Positions 1 through 11,544 of a stretch of 64,000 nt of DNA are shown piece after piece (within the stretch, counting starts at the first letter, position 1; each line of letters starts with the position of its first letter). The notes under the pieces are model-generated. The model did no database searches. It worked only from the letters and a program-made list of their open reading frames with translations, and was not told the origin of the DNA. The position numbers and the translations under genes were made by a program. Source of the DNA: Isoetes taiwanensis (lineage: Eukaryota; Streptophyta; Lycopodiopsida; Isoetales; Isoetaceae); the NCBI GenBank assembly GCA_021234155.1, contig JAJEKV010000066.1, positions 3,939,815-4,003,814 of the forward strand, written 5' to 3'.

Positions 1-1852
1 TCATTTCCCTACCTGCAACAAGAACTTGCTCTAAAAGGCCAACTGCAGTGTTTTTTGTTTTCTTCGCCTTTGAAATGAGTGAAGTCTGTAGTCTCAATCT
101 TCACTTCGTTTAGCTCACTTTTGCAGTCAACATCTTTCTTAAGCTCTCCATCTAATTGGACTTCTCATTCATCATTGTGTCATCGCATTCTTCATTGTCA
201 ATTGACCTGCATGCACATGTTTTCTCACATTTGCTTTCCCACTAAAGTAGCTGTCCATCATTTCATAATGACCACAAGATTTTTTTTCTATCATTTCCTG
301 ATACCTGATTCTAGGCAACATCTGATTGATATTATTTCTCCACTTTTTCCTGCAAGCTCCTGTATCCCTACTGAAATCTGGACATAATCCAATGATCCTC
401 ACACGAACTTTGTCCCACAAGTTGATTCCCTGTTTGGGTGGACGTTCAAATTCATAATTGAGCTCGCCACGAGCATGTATCAAGGCAACCACGTTTTCGC
501 CATTTCTTCCTACTAGACTCTTCCCCGCCTTTGTAACCGTCATCGACATTGACAACCTCTTTAGCAACTTTCTAACCTGCTTTCTTGCTTGTGATCTTTG
601 CATGTTGCTGTCCTTTTTCCCTTTTTCTCTTCTTACCATCATTTTGTCCATTTGGAGATGAAGGCATGAGACATGGTGCAACAAGTGTAGGAGAAGTCAC
701 ACTTGGAGGAGCAGGTGTATGGGAGACCAAATTTGCAACATGGAAAGACGAAGATTGTGTAGGATAGAATGCAGATGGCATAGCAGAGTTATGAAATTGA
801 TTTGTATTTGGCTGAGATAACATGAGATACTGTGGAAGTGGTGTACGAGAGGCAAATTGATGACTTGGTAGAACTAGCGGAGAGGGTATACCAGGCAATG
901 TTTGGGAATTAGGAACCATCCGTCTGAAATCATTTTGTTGAGTGCGTGGAACGTATTCTTTCTGATTAGGATCCATCTGTCAAAAATAAGAGACAGAAAA
1001 GGAGAACATAAGCATGGCAATAGATACAAATGGCATTGAAACCAATAAAATGTTGCACGTTCTTGCATGAATTGGAGAAAAAGCATTCATGTTGGAGTAA
1101 CCTTTTTTTATGAGAACAAAATGCGAGAGAGAATTGGAATTACCTTACCTCAAACGCAACAATTTTAGCCTCTGCTCTGCCGACGTGCAATTTCCGCCAC
1201 GAGCTCCAAGAAATCCATCGTGCTGAGCTGTGATGCGCCCAGGATCCTGGGCAGACCATATCCCCCGACCAGGATTGGATCACCTGCCCACGTTTAGGGC
1301 ACCCATAGTGTGATAATAGAGGTGCCCTCAAGGCTGCCACATCATATTCTAACCTCAAGGCTCTAGCTTTTGCAGCATGCTTACATGCCAAACGTCTTTT
1401 CCTACCAGACCTGCTTTCATCCACAAGCGCCATATATGTGGGGTTGTTAGCCCATGACAAAGAAGTTTTTTGAGACGTTCCCATATGAGTCCCTGGTACA
1501 TGTACGTGTTGTTTCTGTATTGTGAAAAATAATTGCATCCTAATATCATTTACTTCTGATGTGATGAGATGTGAAATCCCCCATATGTGCAATAGTTCCT
1601 TCCACAACCATGTCATTCAAATGATGGCATCCTTTCGGTAGCTCATCCACTTGACCCAGTGCAGACAATACATTGGCTCTGTCGTGATTGTCTCCCCAAT
1701 TCTTTGGTGCCTTTGGATGATTGACCAACATGAACTACCTCTGTTACATCATACTCAAGCCTCAAGGCTCTAGCCTTTGCAGCACGCTTACGTGCCAAAC
1801 GCCTCTTCCTACCAGACATGATTTCATTCATATGAGGGGTTGTTGGCCACAA
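1..1852 (-). pseudogene. Trihelix (Myb/SANT-like) DNA-binding protein gene, copy 1, truncated by the window start
   Basis: Read on the minus strand in pieces. The first (1852-1551) has a very basic stretch, SGRKRRLARKRAAKARALR, and the second (about 1440-1150) repeats a near copy of it. The third starts at MDPNQKEY (976): Pro/Ser-rich, then KKRKREKGQQ (nuclear-localisation type). Next comes a trihelix-like domain (about 440-210) with LWDKVRVRI, an ACRKKWRN core and MMDSYF. The last piece (120-1) is a coiled-coil tail starting ELNEVKIE and running off the window. Known family: plant trihelix factors combine such a domain with a C-terminal coiled coil; PIF/Harbinger transposons carry a similar accessory protein. 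The frame is broken by a TAG after KKAG and by shifts near 490-530 and 190-215. Domain call fairly sure; gene structure and function inferred. Confidence 0.6.
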
Positions 1853-1986
1853 CAGGTGGCGTTTGTTTATGATATCTCCCCATAGGAGTTCTGGTATGCT
1901 AATCCTATATCAATTTAGGCTTATTGCAACATTATAATTTAGGCTAATTTTCCACAACATTATAAGCATTCACATCTAACCTAAAG

Positions 1987-4700
1987 TAGAATAAGAATAA
2001 GAATAAGAATAAGAATAAGAATAAGAATAAGAATAGATTTTTAGCGTCCACGGAGACCAATTGGCCTATGGGACCCAAACAAAAAAGAGAGCAGTAAGTC
2101 GATTACTGACAGGATTAAAAAACCCCAGCCCCGAAGGGTTTTCGAGGGAAAAACCTTAGCAGTAATAAGTATATCGGGCATTTGCATACAATTGTATAGG
2201 ACGGTTTCAATGCCGCCCCGTGGGACACAAGCGAAGTCCAGTGCATCCATAACCTCACGGAGGTATGACCCCAATAAACCCACTGACGCCGTAGTCAATA
2301 ACTGATGCAACAGCTGGCCAGGCACTAGTAATCGAGCATATCGCTCTCGGATATGAGCAAATGCTGGACAGATCTGGAGGGCATGACATTCATCCTCAAT
2401 GGCACCCCGGTGGCAACACTGGCAAAGCCTTTGCTCCCGTGCTTCCCCGGAGCCCAACGCGTCCTGTTTCAATCGCGGGGCGATGTGCACCCGCTTGAAT
2501 GGAAGCTATAAGTCCGCACTTCTTCATGGGCGTTTGGGTGTACAATCTTTGGTGTGGGCCTCTCGTGAGCCTATAATTGACTTGCTGCTGATAGTGTGTG
2601 CCAGCTTAACGTCGTCGAGCATCCGTGATCCCGAGCTTGCGAAGGAAAGTAGCATCTAGGTACAGCTTAAGTGCCTTTGCGATCTTTCTTTGTCCCGACC
2701 GAGCGTATCGTTTGCTGCACACCCAGTGAGAACCACTAAGCTTGCTTGTCTTTCAAAGAGGATTTTTAGGCGTTGAGGACCCATCGCCGTGGCCAAAAGC
2801 AAAAGGTTAGGCAAGCGTGTATCAGCCATAGCGCGACCACCTTTTGAAGTAAACGATATGGCATTCCAATGCTGAAGGGGTTGAAAGCCCGCCTCCTCGG
2901 CGTAGGATCTGGTATGGAACCGTGGACTTCACCCAAGGGCCCGTGCCAAGAAGGCCTTCGCACCTGCTCAAGGTCATTCCAGTCTTTGAGGGATATCACC
3001 GCAGACCACACCTACGCCCCATACAAAAGGGCTTCGACCAAGGCCAAACAAGTGTGATTTGGTGGCCCCGGGCATACAACTCGCCTTTGTGGCTGTTGTT
3101 CGCATGGCATATAGTGCCTTCCAACCCGCCAAGTGACCCGCAACCCGATGGCAAACATCCCAATGGGTGGTAGTTGAGAACTTCGATCCCCAAGTACTTG
3201 TAGGTCTGAGCCACCTCTACCTCTTGTCCCCCGGTAAGTGAATGAGGGAAGCCTTGGTCCGGGATGATGCTACTAGCAAAGCACCCTAGTTTTCCAGCCA
3301 AGTTAACTCGCATGTCGATTGATCGGCAAAAAGTGTCAAGAGCATCCGGTGGCGTTGCATGTCCTCACGGAGTATAGGCGGGAGGTTGACATCGTCAAAG
3401 CATATATGAGTTGCCGGATTGTGTGATGCATGAGATGGGCCCGCACCTCCATGCTCGGAGAGCCAATCTTCGGTTGGTCAATGTATAGGCCAAAGAGTGT
3501 GGGGAGAGGGGGCAATCGACGACTCCAATACTACCGACACGGATGTCCCGACGATGTGATACGGCCCGAGCATGCCTTCGATACACTGTATCTTGCGTTC
3601 TCGCAAGTCAAGGGGGGGTCCCCACCGCCGCAAAGATATCCCATAGCCCGTCGCGGGCACTGTGTCAAAAGCTTTTGCAAAATCCATGAAACAATGATCA
3701 TGAGGTTTTGTCGGCGATTCTGCTATCCTCAATCAATGTCTGCGCAGAGTGAAGATATGAACAATGGTGGAGTGCTGGGGCGAAACACGCCTGTAAGAGC
3801 TCGCGACATCGCTTCCTCCGCCCATATTGTCGCCATTTGCTCAAGAATGCCCGATAGCAGTTTTGCAAAGAGAGAGCTGATCATAATAGTACGGAAGTTG
3901 GTAGGGCATTGAGGGTCCGCTTTGTATATGGGCACAACTCTACTAGTGGTCCCTTTGCGGAGGGAAGCCTTCTCGCGAATGCTTTATTGAACAATGCCAT
4001 GAGGAGGCACTAATGGAGGCCCACCCATTTCAGAAGTTACGCGCATGCCATCCAAATCTGCTGCCTTCCCATTAGCTAGGCGTTGTAGGCTCATGATGAC
4101 ATCCCCTCTGTGATGACCAAAGCCATGCCTATCGTGGAGGGGACTAGTGTCAGCCCCCGAAGCTGGTCGTAAAAGGCATTGCAACTCTCTTGTACCCATT
4201 GCTCAGGGGTGATGTTCCGTGGGCGTGCAGCTTGCTCAAGACCCTTCTCGAGAATGTCTTGGGGTGGCCCGACTTTTGTGGGTGGGAGGTGGTGGGAACA
4301 GTGACTTGCCTGGAAATGCGCATTTGAGCTCAGACACTCATCATCAAACCATCTGTTGGGGGAATGTGGTAGTGCACGGGGTTCGTGCGTGGCGGCCTCT
4401 CCCAAAGCACCTTTATTTGTCAAGGTCGCGCGGTGAGTCAAGCTGGCCGGATTGCTCTTGAAGTGTGGGGAGTTGCGGCGATCTGCCCATTGCTCAAGCG
4501 GTGGGCATAGGTCCCTCCTGACGGTCATAGTCCAGGGGGGGCACGGTGTGTTGAGGCAGTAGATGCACGGGGAGCCTGCCAATGGAGATGCATGAACAGG
4601 GGCCGGTGATCCGAGTCCACTTCCTCATCCCAAGTGTCTGTTCCGATGGAAAAATGGGTAACCAGGTGCAGATCCCGTTTCTCAACCAGCAGATAAATGA
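1987..4700 (-). mobile_element. 5'-truncated LINE (non-LTR retrotransposon), copy 1
   Basis: On the minus strand the element reads, 5' to 3': the end of an AP-type endonuclease (SDHRPL-like motif at about 4600), reverse transcriptase with FMDFAKAFDTVP (about 3670), a YADD-region match degraded to CFDD (about 3400), a YKYLGIE motif (about 3205) and a terminal Cys/His motif CQCCHRGAIEDECHALQIC (about 2410). The 3' tail is simple sequence, AATAAG repeated on the plus strand (1990-2036), not poly(A). The ORF1 region and most of the endonuclease are missing, as expected after incomplete reverse transcription. The frame jumps every 100-300 bp. A paralogous stretch without the insertion lies at 5225-5330, where the flanks join as GTAGAACATGACTCACC. 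Confidence 0.85.
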
Positions 4701-5317
4701 CTCACCTTTGATGTAGCGATATATTCTCCTTTGATGGCAAGTAAAAAAATATGTCCTGTAAACATGAGAACTCATTGTTACACCATATATCAAGAACATA
4801 ATCAAAACTTAAAGAATGGTTTAGAAAACAATGCTTAAAAGCATTAGGGTTATGGATTGATTTTGTTTAGGAAACTCCTTAAAAAACATCGTTAACACAA
4901 CATACATATAAAAAGAATATAGTGTTGACATTAAGCAAATCCAATGGTCTTTTGTTATAAGAATCCTAATAAACTTATGACATGTCCAAACCATTAAGGT
5001 ATTGCACATGCAAGATAGTTTCCATAGCGTCGAGAAATTTATGGAGTCTCATATAGATGCGTTTACAAAAGTGTTTGTCCAGTTGCTTGATAAAATTCTC
5101 AAAGTCTAGCTCAACCTTAAACCCTGGACATATTTCAGCTCCAAGGGACTGGTACGCGCAACCCTATATCAATTTAGGCTTATTGCAACATTATAACTTA
5201 GGCTAATTTTAGTGTGTAAGTGATATCCACAACATTATAATTCACATCTAACCTAAAGTAGAACATGACTCACCTTTGATGTAGCGAGATTCCTCCTTCG
5301 ATGTCAAGTAGAAAAAC

Positions 5318-5581
5318 ATGTCATGTAAACATGAGAACTCATTGTTACACCATTGTGAGCTAAACGAAGTGAAGATTGAAACTGTAGATTCACTCATCTC
5401 AAAGGCGAAGAAAACCAAAAACATTGCAGTTGGCCTTTTAGAGCAATTTCTTGTTGCAGGTAGGGAAATGAACAAATCTTTGCAAGAACATCGACAAGAT
5501 GAGCGAAGAAAGGTAGACATTCTTGAGAGGATTGAAAACAGTTTCGCCAAATTGGTTGACAAGTTCATTAACTTCATTTAG
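5318..5581 (+). pseudogene. Detached C-terminal coiled-coil segment of the trihelix protein, unit 1
   Basis: The 87-codon frame is homologous from ELNEVKIETVDS onward to the minus-strand tail at 120-1, but lies in the opposite orientation. It is rich in Lys, Glu and Gln (LLEQFLVAGREMNKSLQEHR) and ends FAKLVDKFINFI, a likely coiled coil and the natural C-terminus of the trihelix protein. No trihelix domain precedes it on the plus strand, so it is an inverted fragment or the remnant of an inverted gene copy. Identical at protein level to 11,271-11,534. Confidence 0.6.
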
Positions 5582-6082
5582 GTGATATTTCTAAGTTTTT
5601 ACAGGGCTTTAACTTCCTATCGTAAGAATTGGTGTTTTTGAACACCACCACAAATTAGATCTATCCACTTTGAGTTGATCAGAATTATCTGGAATCATTA
5701 CGGTGAAAAAGAAGAAGCGCATCTCCATAGATTGCAAGAAGATGCCATTGCAAACAGCCAAGTCTTATTCCAAGTCTTATTCTAGTCCAGAATGTTGGCC
5801 TTGCAGCTAGTATGTCAGGGTTTCATTTGGGTCAATTGCCACCCAAAGTGGTCGATCAGAAGTGGAAGGACAATTTGTTTTCTGTAAGTTATTTCCTGTT
5901 TATATGTATGTGTATTTCCTGTTATATTGTAACAAACAAAGCTTTTTAACTTTTTTCCCTAGTGTATGTCCACTTGCAGTCTCGGATGGATTCTGCCAAA
6001 ACATTCTCCTTTTGCAGCACTTCAGATTCTGGTGATATTGAAGATTGTATGAGGTTAGCAAGCTTTTCTAATATTAAATTGC

Positions 6083-7800
6083 TCTCCATCTAATTGGACT
6101 TCTCCATTCATCATTGTGTCATCGCATTCTTCATTGTCAATTGATCTGCATGCACATGTTTTCTCACATTTGCTTTCCCACTAAAGTAGCTGTCCATCAT
6201 TTCATAATGACCACAAGATTTTTTTTCTATCATTTCACGATAAATTGATTCTAGGAACATCTGATTGATATTATTTCTCCACTTTTTCCGCAAGCTCCGT
6301 AGATCCCCTGAGTTTGAAATATGGACATAATCCAATGATCCTCACACGAACTTTGTCCCACAAGTTGATTCCCTGTTTGGGTGGACGTTCAAATTCATAA
6401 TTGAGCTCGCCACGAGCATGTATCAAGGCAACCACGTTTTCTGGCCATTTCTTCCTACTAGACTCTTCCTCGTCTTCAGAACCGTCATCGACATTGACAA
6501 CCTCTTTAGCAACTTTCTAACCTGCTTTCTTGCTTGTGATCTTTGCATGTTGCTGTCCTTTTTCCCTTTTTCTCTTCTTACCATCATTTTGTCCATTTGG
6601 AGATGAAGGCATGAGACATGGTGCAACAAGTGTAGGAGAAGTCACACTTGGAGGAGCAGGTGTATGGGAGACCAAATTTGCAACATGGAAAGACGAAGAT
6701 TGTGTAGGATAGAATGCAGATGGCATAGCAGAGTTATGAAATTGATTTGTATTTTTTGAGATAACATGAGATCTTTGTGGAAGTGGTGTCACGAGGCAAA
6801 TTGATGACTTGGTAGAACTAGCGGAGAGGGTATACCGGGCAATGTTTGGGAATTAGGAACCATCCGCCCGAAATCATTTTGTTGAGTGCGTGGGCATTAT
6901 TCTTTCTGATTAGGATCCATCCGTCAAAAAATAAGAGACAGAAAAGGAGAACATAAGCATGGCAATAGATACAAATGGCATTGAAACCAATAAAATGTTG
7001 CACGTTCTTGCATGAATTGGAGAAAAAGCATTCATGTTGGAGTAACCTTTTTTTATGAGAACAAAATGCGAGAGAGAATTGGAATTACCTTACCTCAAAC
7101 GCCAACAATTTTAGCCTGCGCTTTCTGCCGGCGTGCAATTTCCGCCCACTCAAAGCTCAAGAAATCCATCGTCTTGGCTGTGATGCGCCCGGGATCACGG
7201 GCGGGACCATATCCCCGACGGGATTGGATCACCTGCCCACGTTTAGGGCACCCATAGTGTGATAATAGAGGTGCCCTCAAGGCTGCCACATCATATTCTA
7301 ACCTCAAGGCTCTAGCTTTTGCAGCATGCTTACATGCCAAACGTCTTTTCCTACCAGACCTGCTTTCATCCACAAGCGCCATATATGTGGGGTTGTTAGC
7401 CACAGCAAGTGGCCTTTTTTTGTGAGACGTTCCCATATGAGTCCCTGGTACATGTACGTGTTGTTTCTGTATTGTGAAAAATAATTGCATCCTAATATCA
7501 TTTACTTCTGATGTGATGAGATGTGAAATCCCCCATATGTGCAATAGTTCCTTCCACAACCATGTCATTCAAATGATGGCATCCTGTCGGTAGCTCATCC
7601 ACTTGACCAGGCAGACAATACATTGGCTCTGTCGTGATTGTCTCCCCAATTGCTGGTGCACTGGATGATTGACCAACATGAACTACCTCTGTTACATCAT
7701 ACTCAAGCCTCAAGGCTCTAGCCTTTGCAGCACGCTTACGTGCCAAACGCCTCTTCCTACCAGACATGATTTCATTCATATGAGGGGTTGTTGGCCACAA
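6083..7800 (-). pseudogene. Trihelix (Myb/SANT-like) protein gene, copy 2, lacking its C-terminal exon
   Basis: Same order as copy 1: a 100-codon first piece (7800-7498) with the basic motif, a second basic piece (about 7400-7095), the Pro/Ser-rich and KKRKREK segment, and a trihelix-like core (WRNNINQM, MMDSYFSGKANV) ending near 6111. In this copy the reading frame runs unbroken from the KKRKREK segment through an acidic Ser/Glu stretch into LWDKVRVRI, except for one TAG after KKAG, which copy 1 shares. The coiled-coil exon is absent because the duplication junction at 6081 cuts the gene. Probably non-functional in this form. Confidence 0.6.
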
Positions 7801-7935
7801 CAGGTGGCGTTTGTTTATGATATCTCCCCATAGGAGTTCCTGGTATGCGCAATCCTATATCAATTTAGGCTTATTGCAACATTATAATTTAGGCTAATTT
7901 TCCACAACATTATAAGCATTCACATCTAACCTAAA

Positions 7936-10643
7936 GTAGAATAAGAATAAGAATAAGAATAAGAATAGATTTTTAGCGTCCACGGAGACCAATTGGCCTA
8001 TGGGACCCAAACAAAAAAGAGAGCAGTAAGTCGATTACTGACGGGATTAAAAACCCCAGCCCGAAGGTTTTTAGAGGAAAAACCTTAGCGATAATAAGTA
8101 TCTTTGCATTTTGTACAATTGTATAGGACAGTTTCAATGCCGTCCCGTAGGACACAACTGAGTCCGTGCATCCATAACCTCCTGGAGGTATGACCCCAAT
8201 AAACCCACTGACGCCCTAGTCAATAACCGATGCAAAACGGGTGGCGGGCACTAGTAATGTCGAGCATATCGCTCTGGGATATGAGCAAATCTTTGGGCAG
8301 ATCACGGAGGGCATGACATTCATCCTCAATGGCACCCGGTGCAACAACGGCAAAAGCCTTTGCTCCCGTGCTTCCCCGAGCCCAACGCCTGTTTCAATGC
8401 GGGGCGATGTGCGCCGCAGGCGAATGGAAGCTATAAGTCGCACTTCTTCATGGGCATTTGGGTGTACAAAATAACGGTGTGGGCCTCGTGAGCCTATAAT
8501 TGACTTGTTTGCTGATAGTGTGCGGCTTAACGCAGCGTCGAGCATCGCATCGAGCTTACGCGAAGGAAAGTAGCATCTAGGTGCGGCTTAAGTGCCCTTG
8601 CGATCTTTCTTTGTCCCGACTGAATGTATATGCTTGCCCCGCACACCCCGGCGTGAGAACCACTAAGCTTGCTTGTCTTTCGGGCAGTTTTTAGGCGTTG
8701 AGGACCCATCGCCGTGGTAAAGCAAGGTTGAGCAAGCGTGTATCAGCCATAGCGACCACCTTTTGGAAGTAAACGATATGGCATTCCAATGCAGCCCGTT
8801 GAAGGGGCGTAAAGCCCAATCTCGGAAGTAGGATGCGGTATGGGCGTGGACTTCACCCAAGGGCCCGTGCCAAGAAGGCCTTACGCACCGCTCAAAGGTC
8901 ATTCAGTCTTTGAGGGATATCACCGGACCCCCACTTCTGCCCCATACAAAGGGCGGCTTCGACCAAGGCCCGAAACAAGTGTGACTGGTGGCCCCAGGCA
9001 TACAACTCTGCCTTGTGGCTGTTGTTCTGCATGGCATATAGTGCCTTCCAACCCGCCGTGACCCGCAACCTGATGGCAGCATCCCAATGGGTGGTAGTTG
9101 AGAACTCGGTCCCCAAGTACTTGTAGGTCGGAGCCACCTCTACCTCTTGTCCCTGGTAAGTGAATGAGGGAAGCCTTGGCTGACGGGATGATGCTACTAG
9201 CGGCACCCTAGTTTTCCGACCAAGTTAACTGCGCATGTCGATGAATCGGCAAAAAGTGTCAAGAGCATCCGGTGGCGTTGCATGTCCTCCGGAGTATAGG
9301 CGAGAGGTTGACATCGTCGGCATATATGAGTTCTTGGGATTGTGTGATGCATGAGATGGGAAGCCGCACCTCCATGCTCGAGAGCCAATCTTCCAGTTGG
9401 TCAATGTATAGGCCAAAGAGTGTGGGGAGAGGGGCAATCCCGCGACTCCAATACTACCACGATTACCGGATGTCCCGACGATGTGATACTGGCGAGCATG
9501 CCTCGTGCGAGCTGTATCTTTGCTGTTACGCAAGTCAAGGGGTCCCCGGTGCCGCGGTATATCCCATAGCCCTTTGTCGCGGGAACCTTTGCGGGTCAAA
9601 AGCTTTTGCAAAATCCATGAAACAACGATGCGGGTTTTGTCGGGCGATTCTGCTATCCTCAATCAATGTCGCAGAGTGAAGATATGAACAATGGTGGAGT
9701 GCACGGGCGAAAAACCTTTGTGTAAGAGCTTCGCACATCCGCTTCCTCAGCCCATATTGTCACCCATTTGCTCAAGAATGCCGACCAACGGTTTTGCAAA
9801 GAGAGAGAGTCGATCATAATAGTATCGGTAGTTGGTAGGGCATTGAGGGTCCCCGCTTTGTATATGGGCACAACTCTACTAGTGGTCCACTGGAGGGAAG
9901 CCTTCTCGCAATGCTTTATTGAACAATGCCGTGAGGACAGGCACTAATGGAGGCCCAGCCCATTTCAGAAGTTCTGCCTGCATGCCATCCAAATCTGCTG
10001 CCTTCCCATTAGCTAGACGTTGTAGGCTCATGATGACATCCCCCTCTGTGATGACCAAAGCCATGCCTATCTGTGGAGGGACTAGTGTCCCAGAGCCCCC
10101 GGTCGTAAAAGGCATTTTGCAACCTTTTGTACCCATTGCTCCGAGGTGATGTTCCCTGTGGGCTGTGCATGCTTGCTCAAGACCCTTCTCCAGAATGTCT
10201 TGGGGCGACTGACGGCCTGTGGGTGGGAGGTGGGAACAGTGACTTGCCGGAGTGCGCATTTGAGCTCCCGACACTCATCATCAAACCATCTGTTGGGGGG
10301 GAATGTGGTAGTGCCTGGGGTTCGCCGTGAGCGGCCTCTCCCAAAAGCACCTTCGGCCCATTTTTGTCCGGCGAGTGTGAGTCAACCGGCGGATTGCTCT
10401 TGAAGTGTGGGGAGTTGCAGCAGTCCTGCCAGATTGCTCAAGCAGCTGGGCATAGGTCCCTGCACGGTCATAGTCCAGGCGCAGCTGGGGCACCCGGTGT
10501 GTTGAGGCAGTAGATGCACGGGGAGCCTGCCAATGGAGATGCATGAACAGGGGCCGGTGATCCGAGTCCACTTCCTCATCCCAAGTGTCTGTTCCGATGG
10601 AAAAATGGGTAACAGTGCGCATCCCGTTTCTCAACCAGCAGAT
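7936..10643 (-). mobile_element. 5'-truncated LINE, copy 2 (duplicate of 1987-4700)
   Basis: Carried along in the tandem duplication. The plus-strand tail has 4 AATAAG units. The reverse-transcriptase motif C is better preserved here: the minus strand near 9310-9330 reads LIYADDVNL in one frame. Other landmarks are YKYLGTEF (about 9130) and the endonuclease remnant DHRPLFMHLHW (about 10,540). Frame breaks differ in position from copy 1, which argues that many are not ancestral. Confidence 0.85.
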
Positions 10644-11270
10644 AAATGACTCACCTTTGATGTAGCGATATATTCTCCTTTGATGGCAAGTAAAAAAATA
10701 TGTCCTGTAAACATGAGAACTCATTGTTACACCATATATCAAGAACATAATCAAAACTTAAAGAATGGTTTAGAAAACAATGCTTAAAAGCATTAGGGTT
10801 ATGGATTGATTTTGTTTAGGAAACTCCTTAAAAAACATCGTTAACACAACATACATATAAAAAGAATATAGTGTTGACATTAAGCAAATCCAATGGTCTT
10901 TTGTTATAAGAATCCTAATAAACTTATGACATGTCCAAACCATTAAGGTATTGCACATGCAAGATAGTTTCCATAGCGTCGAAATTTATGGAGTCTCATA
11001 TAGATGCGTTTACAAAAAGTGTTTGTCCGGGGTTGTTTGATAAAATTCTCAAAGTCTAGCTCAACCTTAAACCACGGACATATTTCAGCTCCAAGGGGAA
11101 TGCAGCGGCAAGAACCCTATATCAATTTAGGCTTATTGCAACATTATAACTTAGGCTAATTTTAGTGTGTAAGTGATATCCACAACATTATAATTCACAT
11201 CTAACCTAAAGTAGAACATGACTCACCTTTGATGTAGCGAGATTCCTCCTTCGATGTCAAGTAGAAAAAC

Positions 11271-11534
11271 ATGTCATGTAAACATGAGAACTCATTGTTA
11301 CACCATTGTGAGCTAAACGAAGTGAAGATTGAAACTGTAGATTCACTCATCTCAAAGGCGAAGAAAACCAAAAACATTGCAGTTGGCCTTTTAGAGCAAT
11401 TTCTTGTTGCAGGTAGGGAAATGAACAAATCTTTGCAAGAACATCGACAAGATGAGCGAAGAAAGGTAGACATTCTTGAGAGGATTGAAAACAGTTTCGC
11501 CAAATTGGTTGACAAGTTCATTAACTTCATTTAG
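11271..11534 (+). pseudogene. Detached C-terminal coiled-coil segment, unit 2
   Basis: Same 87-codon frame as 5318-5581, with an identical protein, including the LLEQFL heptad-like stretch and the FAKLVDKFINFI end. It is followed by the sequence that forms the left arm of the palindrome. See the unit 1 entry for interpretation. Confidence 0.6.
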
Positions 11535-11544
11535 GTGATATTTC

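Larger units (their letters stand above)
143..6080. repeat. Tandem segmental duplication, unit 1 (5,938 bp)
   Basis: This unit is repeated almost base for base at 6081-12036. It contains trihelix copy 1, a LINE, a detached C-terminal piece and about 500 bp of downstream sequence. Both outer breakpoints and the central junction share GCTC (143-146, 6081-6084, 12037-12040), so the duplication probably arose by microhomology-mediated joining. Most differences between the units lie at CAG/CTG sites. Confidence 0.9.

Noticed and set aside
79-387. Plus-strand ORFs over the trihelix region (79-387, 458-661, 585-767)
   Set aside because: Antisense shadows of the trihelix reading frame; the plus-strand products are low-complexity Phe/Ser/Leu sequences.
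1986-2036. AATAAG repeats as telomere-like or CRISPR-like array
   Set aside because: No spacers, six-base unit not a plant telomere repeat, and it abuts a LINE 3' end, so it is the element's tail.
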